From Lojkania enalia (Eukaryota > Ascomycota > Dothideomycetes > Pleosporales), in assembly GCA_010094045.1 (NCBI GenBank), contig ML986756.1, positions 60,267 to 101,868 on the forward strand: DNA of 41,602 nt. The letters are read 5' to 3'. Of the stretch, positions 22,452 through 32,126 are shown one piece after another; the stretch's first letter is position 1, and each line of letters opens with the position of its first letter. A program made the position numbers and the translations under genes. The notes under the pieces were generated by a model, which did no database searches, was not told the origin of the DNA, and worked only from the letters and a program-made list of their open reading frames with translations.

Positions 22452-24290
22452 TTCTACTATCGAAGTAGCTAAACTATTAAAACGGCTACTTTTTCTTAGC
22501 GCAACGAATACTATATATAAAAAGTTAATTTACTTAATACTAATAAGAGATTCTATATATAATATACTTTTATCTAATTTAGAATTTTCCCTACTATCCT
22601 TTTAGTACGTACGAGCGTTATATCTAGTCTTACTATAGTTACTATAGTAGTATTAAGCTGGTTAAGCTCTTTCTTAAGTATTAGCACTATAAGTCTTCTT
22701 AAAGGGCTAAGAGTCTATAGATACTTCAGCAGCTATATATAAAGATCCCTTACTATATAATACTATACTACTATACTAAATATACTTTCTTTTATACGTT
22801 TTATACTTAGTTACTTCTTCTAATTACCTTTTAAGCTTAGAGTTATAAGCTTAAAGAAGTATATTCTAATATAGTATTAACTTAGCACCTTTTATAAGCT
22901 GTAAAAAGCATTCTTACACCTCTTTTAGTAATCGTACAAAGAACTTTTATATAAGTATTAATTATAACCCAAATTTATATATATTACTTAGAGTTTTAGA
23001 CTATTAGAAGTTTTCTTATAGAAGTAGTTCTAGTAGGATATATAGTCGTATATTAAAATAATTTAATATAACCTACGTGTTTAGAGGAATAATTCCTATT
23101 ACTTTAAAGGCCTTTTAATAGTTCTTATACGTAAATACGTTAAAAAACGCGTTTTTAAAGGCTAGTAGAAAGCCTTCTTTATTAATATAGTAGACACGTT
23201 AGCGTGTTAAGTCTTATATATACTATAAGTATTTCAGCTTTAACAGCGAAAAGTAAACTATATTAAGAGGCTAAAGTATATACGATAAATAAGAAGGTAT
23301 ATAAAGCGTTAGGATCTTTTATATAAAGTAGTAATCTTTAAATTCTTAGTTAAAGTAGCTTTTATAACTGTCTAAAATAAATAGCTTATATAACTCTACC
23401 TAACGTATCTTTATATACTTATTAAAGTACTTTAACTACTTAAGACTAAGCGTATTATTTATCCAGCCGTTCTTAGAGACTAAAATTTTCTAATTATATA
23501 GTATACCTACTTCTTTATACTATATAAAAATATAGACGCGTCCTTTATAGATAATAAATAGTAGAGTTACGTATATAGTAGTATAGATACTCTAAATAAC
23601 TATAATCTACTTATAATCGTCTAGCTATATAAAAGTAGGTCTTATATAATATTCTAAACCTATAACAACTTTTATAGTACTAATAATACCTATCTAAAAG
23701 CCTATCTTATTAAAGTTGTAGATATTATTATTATATATACTATATTTTATAATTATATTCTATATAAGCTTAAACTATATATTAATAACCTCTAGATTCT
23801 CTTATTTTATTCTTTAGTAATTTTTTACTCGATTAAAAACTATTTTAAACTTATCTATACGTACTATAAATTGTTTAGACTAATTCTTTCCTATAGGTAT
23901 TCTACTACGTACGCCTAATAGTTTATCTACTATATCTACTACCTTATATAGCCGGGGCGTAAATCCTTATAAATTAAGGTTAAGAATATATTATACGATT
24001 ATTTATTCTTCGGTTATTATAAACTTCTAGCAATTTAGTTGTATATAAGGGCGAAACGCGATTCCGTAAAGTTGAGTAGAGAATTGTTAATATTATATAT
24101 TAAAAGCTATAGCAGCGCGTTACACGCTCTTAAACTAGCCTAATTTATACGCCTGTAAGGTAAGCTCAATTCTACCTTCTTATTAAATTAATAGAAGGTC
24201 GTATTATAGATTTATTATAGTTTATACGTAGTATTTATAATACTAAGAAAAAGTAGCCGCTTCGATAGTTTAGCCGCTTTAATAGTAGAA
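22452..24290 (-). mobile_element. Complete Fot1/Pot2-like DNA transposon inserted in element C
   Basis: 1,839 bp with terminal inverted repeats of about 49 bp (22,452-22,500 and 24,242-24,290) and TA on both sides (22,450-22,451 and 24,291-24,292). Length, repeat size and TA target fit the Fot1/Pot2 group of Tc1/mariner-pogo elements. Removing it joins element C's RT frame. The transposase reads on the minus strand. It is the inverted counterpart of copy 1 at the left edge. Confidence 0.92.
22530..24200 (-). pseudogene. RIP-inactivated Fot1-like transposase
   Basis: Reverse complement of the transposase in copy 1, with the C-terminal CCHC-type knuckle near 22,600-22,660, the Gln-Pro-Leu block near 23,270 and the DGH-region block near 23,380. 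The N-terminal DNA-binding part, missing from copy 1, should lie at about 23,800-24,200, but it is too degraded for me to name its helix-turn-helix. Many stops. Limits are approximate. Confidence 0.7.
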
Positions 24291-26660
24291 TACGTTAATA
24301 CATATTATATTAATAAGGCTAGTAAGCGTCTAGTTAATATACGCTTAAAATTAGACTAGTATATTTATTAGACTAAACGGTATAATAGTATACTTAAAAG
24401 AACTATATCTAGTATAAAACGCGGTCTTCTATTTATCTTCTTTCTTTATCCTAATTCTATAGTAAGCTTCTCTAATATTAAGCTTAGTATAGTACTTAGC
24501 TTATACTAAACGCTCTAGTAACTCTAAAATTAGGGGAAGAGGGTGCTAATTATATATAGTAATCTTATTTAGGCCTCTATAATCTATATAGAGCTTTAAA
24601 CTACTATTCTTCTTCTTTATAAAGAAGATTAGTGTGCTAGTAGACGATTAGGATCTCCTAATCTATCTATATTATAAGTACTTATCTAGATACTTTTAGA
24701 GATACTAAAGCTTAACTAAAGATAAATTATATAGCAGTTAATATAGAAAACTAGTCTCTTCTAGTAGGTTTATAGCTAAATCTTAAAACCTATACTCTAT
24801 AAGTATTAAGGATTACTTTTTATTAAATACATCCTTAAAATTAGTATACTCTAGCTATAATTAGCCCGTTCTAGCGCTAATTTTATCTACTATAGCTACT
24901 AAATTAACTAGATATATATAGGCGTCTACTTTACTACCTATAATAGTTTCTACGAACTCTTCTACGTTCTTTAATATTACCTTATAGAACTAGAGCGAGC
25001 TTATAGCCTTTACCCTTTTAAAGAGTATCTTTCTACTAAAAAAGTTTAATTTTAGATTATAATCCTATATCTAGAGTAATCTAAAGTAAACCTTATACTT
25101 TTTAAAATCTAATATTATAAATAGTATCTTATAGATTTAAACCTTATTATATAAGTTTCTAATAGTAACTTTTATAATAGTAGTTCTATATATTAGGATT
25201 TTAGAACTGTTTACAGCTTCTACTATTAACTTTAATAGTAGATTAATCTTTAAACTATACTACTTTATAAGTATAGTATTAAAAAGATTTAGTTATATAT
25301 CTAGATTAATTAAATAATTGTTTTTAGCTAAACCCTCTACTACTATTTTAATTATAAGCAACTTTATAAGAGTTTAAAAAAGTAATTTATATAATTTTCC
25401 TAGCTTCTTACTCTTTTTAAAGAGTTTAATATAAGTTAGAAGAAAGAAGCTTAGTTCTTCTAACCTTTACCTTTTCCCGACTTCTATTTAGGAGCTTCTT
25501 TAAACTTCTCTTTCTTCTAAAAATAGTTAAAAGATTTATAGCCCTTCTCTCTATATATTTAATATATAATAAGAGGTTACTTTAGATAGGTATTATCTTT
25601 CCTAGATCTCTTTAGAAGTTTCTAGCCCTTTCTAGCCTTCTTTAGAGTATTATTACTCTCCCCTAAAGTATTAGATCCTTGCTTCTTATAATTATCTATA
25701 TTATACTCTTTTTACCTCTTATAAAGCTTTTAATAATACTTAAAGACTATATTTACGTATTCTTCTATCTCTAGTAGTATCTAAAGCTATAGTCTTAGGA
25801 GAAGATCTAAATCTCTTCTTATTAGCTTAAATAAGGCTAAAATAAACTTATTTACTATATAGTCTTTATTTATCTCTCTAACTTCTTTTTATAAAGGTCT
25901 TATATAGTTTAATAAATTAGTTAGAGACTAGTCTATCTTTTATCTATACCTTTTTAAGGTATTAAAAGCTTCTTATCTTTATTCTAATAGAGTTTCTAAT
26001 ATACTTAGCATCTTTACTTTTAAGATATTTTATATAGGGGTCTAGTATATACTTCTTTTAGTACTTTATAATCTTATATATCTTCTATAAAGTCTTTAAA
26101 GACTCTAAAATATATTTAGAGGTAAAAGTAACTTTCTACCTTTCTATCTAAAAGTCTACTAGTAACTAGATAAAATACTTTTTATAGTCTTAGACCTATT
26201 AGTTATAGTCTATATAATCCTTTTTTTTATAGGTATAAGGAGGTTTAGGGTAAGAAAAGTTAGCTTAAATAGAGGTAGTTTACGGCAGCTGTACTCCCTC
26301 TAGTATAATAATAGCTAAATTAATTATAGAGATATTATCTACTTTATATTATTACTTTATCTCTTATAGCTGTTTAAAATCCTTCCGATTTTATTTACCT
26401 TATATCTATTATTACAGTCTTTCTAAGTCTTTAGCATCTATATCCTACTCTATACTATTCTAGGCTAGAGAGTGTTGGATAGTACTATAACTCTATAATT
26501 CTTCAGATGTTTAACGAATATTTACTCTAGTCTACTCTTCCAGCTAAATAAGTCCCTCGCTAGCTCTAAGGTCAGCGTCTCGCCTATTGCTGGACGTTGG
26601 GGTCCTTGCACGCCCAGCTGAGCCGGCTGTTAGGCTGAGAGGGGTAGGAGACGTATTCAT
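24291..26660 (-). pseudogene. RIP-inactivated gag and N-terminal pol of element C
   Basis: gag appears to start at the ATG at 26,660-26,658, after GACACT. Its first 40 or so codons are open (MNTSPTPLSLTAGSAGRAR) and only lightly mutated. A C-X2-C-X4-H-X4-C knuckle with Tyr replacing the Cys and His residues lies near 25,524-25,565. The RT palm region (a Y-T-I-x-P-F-S-L block, family form P-F-G-L) reads near 24,370-24,400, and its active site continues at 22,376-22,451. Stops are many between these marks. The protease was not pinned down. Confidence 0.7.
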
Positions 26661-26697
26661 AGTGTCGGAAATTGCTACTAGGCTGCTCTAAAGAGTT

Positions 26698-26923
26698 TGA
26701 GCAATTCGAATATAATAGGCCAGTATAATAGATCACAGCGTAGCAACAATAGATAGAGTAGCAGGGCTAAAATGTTCGTATATTCAGTTCTCTTAGAAAA
26801 GAGATGGCTGATGAAAGAGAGACGAATCGCTGCCATCCCTGCAGGGTGCGATTCGGCTATTTCAACCCTAGGTCAGGTGACTCTATATCATCAACCCGTG
26901 ACTCAAAGCTATGAGATATTACA
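26698..26923 (-). repeat. Probable 5' LTR of element C, left limit uncertain
   Basis: On the minus strand the sequence starts TGTAATATCTCATAGC (26,923 downward), a common form for fungal Gypsy LTR starts, about 260 bases upstream of gag. The other end is guessed at TGAGCAATTCG (26,698), giving about 226 bp. The partner LTR is outside the window, so neither length nor target duplication (GTAAG at 26,924-26,928 would be one side) can be confirmed. Confidence 0.45.
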
Positions 26924-28470
26924 GTAAGATCTTAGAGAGTGTATCTACTACCTTAACCATCTCTATATATCGCAGCTATAATGTTAAGCTTCTAGATAGA
27001 TATAAATAGTATAAATTAATCGCAAGGATTGATATAGTGCTCCTCCAGAGTATCCTGTGATAATATTGATTATGGGTGGTTCTATAGCTTCATTTTTGCA
27101 TGAGCTGTTATGTGTTGGGTGGCTCGTCACGCGAAGTGGCTCGGCACGCGCACAGACACGTTAAGGCACATTACTGATTTTTTTTTATTTTAGATTTACG
27201 GGAGACAATGGGCTAGGATGGGGACAACAGTACCCCACCCACTTCACGGCCGCATACGGAATCTTTGCCTCTACTGAGGTTATTTAGGATTCATTTGTCT
27301 TTTGAATTATTCTCATAACGAATGACTAGGTTTTCTACCCTAGTCGGTGGGTGTTGGCGCATGAAGACATGTCTCCGCGCTATGCTAAGTCCGTTCTTGT
27401 CCGTTTTCTATAAAGTCCATATTTCACCGCCGCCCTTTGCTATGTATAGTGGGTGGAAAAGAAGCCGGATAATATGCTGGAAACGGCAATTTATCTTAAT
27501 AACTTGGATCGCTTTCTGTGAATAGTGGGCGGGAACAAGAACGTCGGACTCCGTATCTTCGTGCACGTTCGAATCACCAGACAAAGGGCAACTTTGACTG
27601 GATTCTATATCGTTTCCCACCCCTCTCGGCTGTCTATTCTATCACACGACACCCTCTATATCACTTCCCTATATCATCGGTCTCCAAATCGTCATCGGGG
27701 ACCAACACACCTCAGAACTGTTTCAAACAAAGTTCCGAGCCCGACGCATGCTCCTCCCGAAACATCCCCTACTTCATATCTGCGCATCTCAATTTTCCGC
27801 CTTATCGCCTTCCCGATCTCTTCCAAACTCATCCGATTCTTACAATCCCAAAACTCAAGCCTACGAATCAAGCGCCAATCTCGTTCCCGAAGCCTCGACA
27901 CGATACAAAAATAGTAGTTGATCATGTAAGCCAAGCTAAATTTCGGTTCATCGTGTTACGGATTTCCCGGTCCAACCACAGCTCTCGTGGCGTGCACCAG
28001 CCACAGTTACCTCCTAGCACTATTCCCCCTCCAGAAAAGCCATGACAGCTGAGCCAACTAGTGCTCATGTTGGCGTCCTGCAGCCACAACTCGGCTTTCA
28101 TAGACCATGCCCTGGCTGGAAGAATTATGCAGACTAGTTTGAGGCTACATACTCCACAAGCTGAAGCGAATTAAAATGATTGGGGCAGGATTCGGCTCGC
28201 GGAATTCGTTGTTTTAGATGGCGTAAGGAGCTGAGGTGGAGCTGTGCAACGGGCATCTGCTCTGGGGTTGGTATAAGAGGATAGCGCCATAGCGTGCAAG
28301 CGGTCAGAAGAACTCCTCTCCTCGTCGCCTTCGGGCTGTGCTGATAGAACAATTGTATTTTTCTAATATTAATATTTTACTCCACCCTAGCACTCGAAAT
28401 ATAGATTGGCAGGACTCAGGTCTGGACGGAGTGATAGTTGCAAAGAGCTGGAGATTGTGGTGAGAGAGGA
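26924..28470. other. Intergenic transition from the repeat block to gene space
   Basis: The first 140 bases are still AT-rich. From about 27,100 base composition is ordinary. Several short overlapping frames occur (longest 27,518-28,045, 175 codons), but none has a recognisable domain, consistent codon use or intron signals. A CpG-rich patch lies at 27,120-27,170. The last part is the promoter and leader of the membrane protein gene at 28,471. I see no RNA gene. Confidence 0.6.
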
Positions 28471-29416
28471 ATGGCTGCGAGTTCTTATTACAACGATCAT
28501 ACCCTTCTTCCACACCAACAGCAACAAGAGTATTTGCTTTCGGGTCCTACGATGCCCTCGAAGAGCAATTCTGCACCGCATTCCCCTCTTAAACCCCTCC
28601 ATCTCGTAACGAACATGGAGAACCCACACATCCAACAACTCGACGATATGGAACAAATAAAAACAGTCCAGAAAGAAGACCAAGTAAAAAAATTCTCTAC
28701 TGATCCTATTTCATGTCTTTAATGAGCGAACAGGTTCTGAAATCCCGTATTCGCCGTCTTCGCCTCGTATCCCGGGTCCTCGGCTTCCTAATTTCGGTCG
28801 CCGTCCTTGTCCCTATTACCCTGACGCTCCACAAATTCCTCACTACAAAAGACGTTTACCACGATGTGACTGACGAAGACGGTAGAAAAGTCTCTCGCAC
28901 ACCCTGGGCTAACGAGTCCAAAGTGTGGCCAACTTGGATGTACTTCGGTGTTGCCGCCATCGCCGTAGTGCTTAACATCGTCATTATCTTCTCGTACAAG
29001 TTTGGTGTGAAGCATGCGAATCGCGCAGCAGCCGTCGCGACGGTTTTTAGCTGGGGTGTCATGATTGGAAATTTGGTGGTGTGGAGTGTGGCTGCGGCTA
29101 TTTATCGCAAGGAAAAGAAGACGACAGATCTCTGGGGGTGGACGTGCAGCCCACAAGCAAGGGCGATTCAAAAAGAATTTGAGAAAGAAATTGACTTTAA
29201 CCGATTTTGTAACGTGCAGGTAAGCATCCGAAAGATGGTATGTCGGAAGTAGCTGACTGGTCGTAGGGTGCTTCGTGGTATGCTGGTATCGCAAACGTAG
29301 TCTTGGCTGTATTGACAATAGTTACTTATATTCTTGCGCTGAAGAGAAGGAAGGCCAAAAAGACTATCCGCGGACAGACATGGGAGCCCTCGGCGTTTGA
29401 GCCGGTCCGCCATTGA
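28471..29416 (+). CDS. Four-transmembrane-helix protein of unknown function
   Basis: Three exons: 28,471-28,683, 28,734-29,219 and 29,267-29,416, giving 282 residues. Both introns are in phase 0, 50 and 47 bases, with GTAAAA..ACAG and GTAAGC..GTAG ends; CTGAC near 29,252 is a good branch site. The ATG at 28,471 (AGAGGAATGGC) was chosen over an in-frame ATG at 28,438 for its context. The N-terminal 75 residues are polar, with a QQQQ run. Four hydrophobic segments follow at about residues 85-105, 142-165, 174-200 and 236-257 (VLGFLISVAVLVPITL, WMYFGVAAIAVVLNIVIIF, TVFSWGVMIGNLVVWSVAAA, AGIANVVLAVLTIVTYILAL). The tail is basic. The layout recalls fungal tetraspan or MARVEL-like proteins, but I cannot assign a family. 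It is the first gene beside the repeat block and converges on the glycosidase-like gene. Confidence 0.82.
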
Positions 29417-29621
29417 GCGAGCTAATACCTTTCGGTGCTACTTTGCGAGGATAGTGGATAGCTGAAGGATGAATTACAACATCTTTCGGAATAAATTCAA
29501 CATCGATTTGGGAAAATGTGGCTTCATTCATTCAAGATCCCATTGCACATCCATGCTCTCCTAAAGTAGTGCTTGCTCATCAATGAGAAGAAATCCAGTC
29601 GAAGGAGTCCTTATCATTATA

Positions 29622-31721
29622 TCACATAGCCTTCCCAAACGCTTCAACCTCAACATGCCACTCCTCAGGAAATATCGGCCCCTCCAATCCATCCCAACCA
29701 CCAGCCATCATCCCCACAGCGAGAAGTAAGCCGGCACTAGCAGGAAAATAAGGCGTTGGCACACGTGCACCTCCAATAGGCATACCGAGCTCATCAAACT
29801 GATTATTCGAATCCAGTAGCCAGCTCACTGCTTTCTCGGCATCGCCCAACCGAGCAGCTGTTATTGCGAGCAGAGGAAAGTCCCAGCCATACGAGTACGT
29901 GAAGTTCCATGACTCGTAAACTTTTTGGATCGTTGCATTGAAGATTGTCAAGTTGAGACGAGAATCGGGTGGTAGCCAGCCATAGATGCCGAGTAGACCT
30001 GGATGGTCTTCAGACAGAGTGGGTGTTGTCCACATATTCTTAACTCCTTCATATAGGACGTACACACCGTTTTCGACAGGGAAAGGTGCTAGATTCTCTT
30101 TTACAAAGCGCCAATTCGATGGAATGGATTTTCCTTGTCTTAGTTGCCATTGCTCCGCGACACCCAATCCGAAACGCCAGTAAGCAAGCTCGAAAGTAGG
30201 ATTCACGGTCTGGTTGGGGCTTGTGTTTTCGGATACCGGATACATTGGCGGCCCAAGATCATACACATTCGTCGATTCGTTAAACCATGCATAGCTAGCC
30301 ATAAAGTCTGCAACGCCCTTCAATATATGGTCCCACTTTTTCAAAGTCTCTTCTTTAGGGAACTTTCGATATTCCATCTCAGCAAAGTACATAGGATGTG
30401 GTTGTTGCCAAATTAGCAGGCTGTTGATTTCGCCTGGAGCGGAGCGACCCGTCGGGTCACTCATCTTTCCGATACGCGCACCTTGGTAACCTTGGCGTTT
30501 CGCACGTTCAAAACTTGTAGAAAGGAAGCGATCATAAATGCCGATGCTGCGACCATATAGCGACCATTTGTTCCACAGCGTCCAGTGGGCAAGATGCCAG
30601 AATACCATCTCCATGTGAAATTTGCCGTACCATCCATTATTTACGAGGCCTGATTCTTGGGCGGGATCTTTTCCAGCACCATTGACAGCTAGCAGGTATT
30701 GTGATAGGATGATGCGGCGTTGGAGTTCTTGTGCGGAGGAGTTCTTTTGTGGCAAGGAGATAAATGCGCCTGATTCCCAGTAGTCTTGCCACCAGGCCCT
30801 TGTCTTCCGCTTTGTATAAATAAACGTTTGGGGGTTTAGTTTTGGAGGCTCCGGAGAAAATGTGACGGTGAATCTAAGTTCTTTCACATTATTTCCGGGT
30901 TTCAGAGTGTACTGATGCGTGCCGTTCTTGGGATCTTCTATTACAGCATCGCTCTCCCAGGCAATGTCAGCATAATATACCGTAGTCTGTAGGATATGCT
31001 TGACAATGGCACCGCGGTCCCTTCTCTCTATCAGTGTGCTGTGGTTACTGGTAGCATTCCACACTCCGACGAAAGGTGCGTCAAATTTATTTTTACCGCT
31101 TGCATAGGGGAAGTCAAAAAAGACGCCCAACGATGAGTTGCTGAGCAATTCTGATCGAATCTCCACTGCTATGGTATCCGATGTGGGGTCGACCATGGTT
31201 TCTATGCAAACGTTTTCTCCATACAGCGAGAAGGACGATGAGATGATACCCTCCCAAAGATCTAGAGATTGACTTCTTTCCGAAAGCATTAATTCAGTCA
31301 CATTTTGCTCTCCGAACCACAACCCAATCCTCCCAAGGTTAATTCGATGTGGATTCGATATCATCCATTGGCTAATATCTTTTTCTGCGGGATTCGGCTG
31401 AGCGTAATTGACAAGTCTGCCATGTGTCCACCAGTCCAATCCGGTAAAGTCCGTGATGGACGTTTGGTTTGGCGTTGATGGAAGTGTGGAATTGTGCCAT
31501 CCCCATGAGGATAGGGTGTTGTGCGGCACGAAGGTCTGCAAACCAGTGATATCCGCTCCGAACGCAAAGTTGCCGTTACCTACCTGCATGGGACTGTAAA
31601 AGTGAGACTCATTTTGTCGCAAGTTGAATCGTCTGACGACAGATTGACGATCAATTGCCTCGAAGGCCAGATTTGAGACTGGAAGGAGCGTAATACTCCA
31701 CAACAATCGCTGACGATACAT
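29622..31721 (-). CDS. Secreted six-hairpin glycosidase-like protein
   Basis: A single uninterrupted frame of 699 residues, starting at an ATG with A at -3. Residues 1-20 (basic MYRQR, then LLWSITLLPVSNLA) look like a signal peptide, and more than ten N-x-S/T sites fit secretion. The N-terminal half is beta-rich; the C-terminal half has the Trp- and aromatic-rich helices of an (alpha/alpha)6 barrel. The block GWYGKFHMEMVFWHLAHWTL (near residue 370) is the most conserved-looking stretch and resembles six-hairpin enzymes related to GH65. The acidic residue in HMEM could be the general acid, which is a guess. Substrate unknown. The gene is divergent from the helicase (405 bases apart). A GH65-like fold assignment is from memory of motif patterns, not an alignment. 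Confidence 0.8.
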   Translation of the reverse strand: MYRQRLLWSITLLPVSNLAFEAIDRQSVVRRFNLRQNESHFYSPMQVGNGNFAFGADITGLQTFVPHNTLSSWGWHNSTLPSTPNQTSITDFTGLDWWTHGRLVNYAQPNPAEKDISQWMISNPHRINLGRIGLWFGEQNVTELMLSERSQSLDLWEGIISSSFSLYGENVCIETMVDPTSDTIAVEIRSELLSNSSLGVFFDFPYASGKNKFDAPFVGVWNATSNHSTLIERRDRGAIVKHILQTTVYYADIAWESDAVIEDPKNGTHQYTLKPGNNVKELRFTVTFSPEPPKLNPQTFIYTKRKTRAWWQDYWESGAFISLPQKNSSAQELQRRIILSQYLLAVNGAGKDPAQESGLVNNGWYGKFHMEMVFWHLAHWTLWNKWSLYGRSIGIYDRFLSTSFERAKRQGYQGARIGKMSDPTGRSAPGEINSLLIWQQPHPMYFAEMEYRKFPKEETLKKWDHILKGVADFMASYAWFNESTNVYDLGPPMYPVSENTSPNQTVNPTFELAYWRFGLGVAEQWQLRQGKSIPSNWRFVKENLAPFPVENGVYVLYEGVKNMWTTPTLSEDHPGLLGIYGWLPPDSRLNLTIFNATIQKVYESWNFTYSYGWDFPLLAITAARLGDAEKAVSWLLDSNNQFDELGMPIGGARVPTPYFPASAGLLLAVGMMAGGWDGLEGPIFPEEWHVEVEAFGKAM

Positions 31722-32126
31722 CGTGGGTGGTGACTGACTCTGTAAGGCATGGTTATCGCAATCACTTTAACTTGTTCCTAAGCATGCAGTATTCCGCTCT
31801 TGTCCCGGTCGTGTCATTGATGCGATCTACTTTACATTGATGGATAAATTGCGGGTTGATATACGGTTAGTGAGAATAATGCTTCGCGGGGTCGACGATC
31901 TGCAGACCCCGGACATACGTGCCGGGGGAATGGATCCCGAACAGCTGCCATGTACAAATACCAATTGGCGCATTACTGGGGATGATTAATAGTGGTGGAA
32001 GATGTAGTCGTAGGTATCTCAGAGAGAATGTCGCGAGCAATGAAATTTATTGGTGCCTAATTAGGACTAGCGTATTATCCGAATGAACCTTATCGATAAG
32101 TTCAAAAAAAAAGCCAACGGCTGTTC
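31722..32126. promoter_or_regulatory. Divergent promoter region, glycosidase-like / helicase genes
   Basis: 405 bases between two divergent start codons. No clear TATA box. Nothing else recognised. Confidence 0.5.

Larger units (their letters stand above)
24291..26923 (-). mobile_element. Element C (Ty3/Gypsy), 5' part: LTR, gag and start of pol
   Basis: This is the right arm of the outermost element. From right to left: a probable 5' LTR (about 26,698-26,923), the gag start (ATG at 26,658-26,660), a gag knuckle near 25,524-25,565, then protease and the first part of RT up to the Fot1 insertion. RIP damage is heavy to the left of about 26,540 and light to the right. Confidence 0.75.

Noticed and set aside
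27518..28045. 175-codon plus-strand frame in the intergenic region, with overlapping frames on both strands
   Set aside because: Composition is Pro/Ser/Arg-rich without any domain. Three overlapping frames compete, there is no splice pattern, and it overlaps no conserved-looking text.
28788..29318. 176-codon minus-strand frame
   Set aside because: It is the shadow of the four-helix membrane protein gene, whose introns and hydrophobic segments are convincing on the plus strand.
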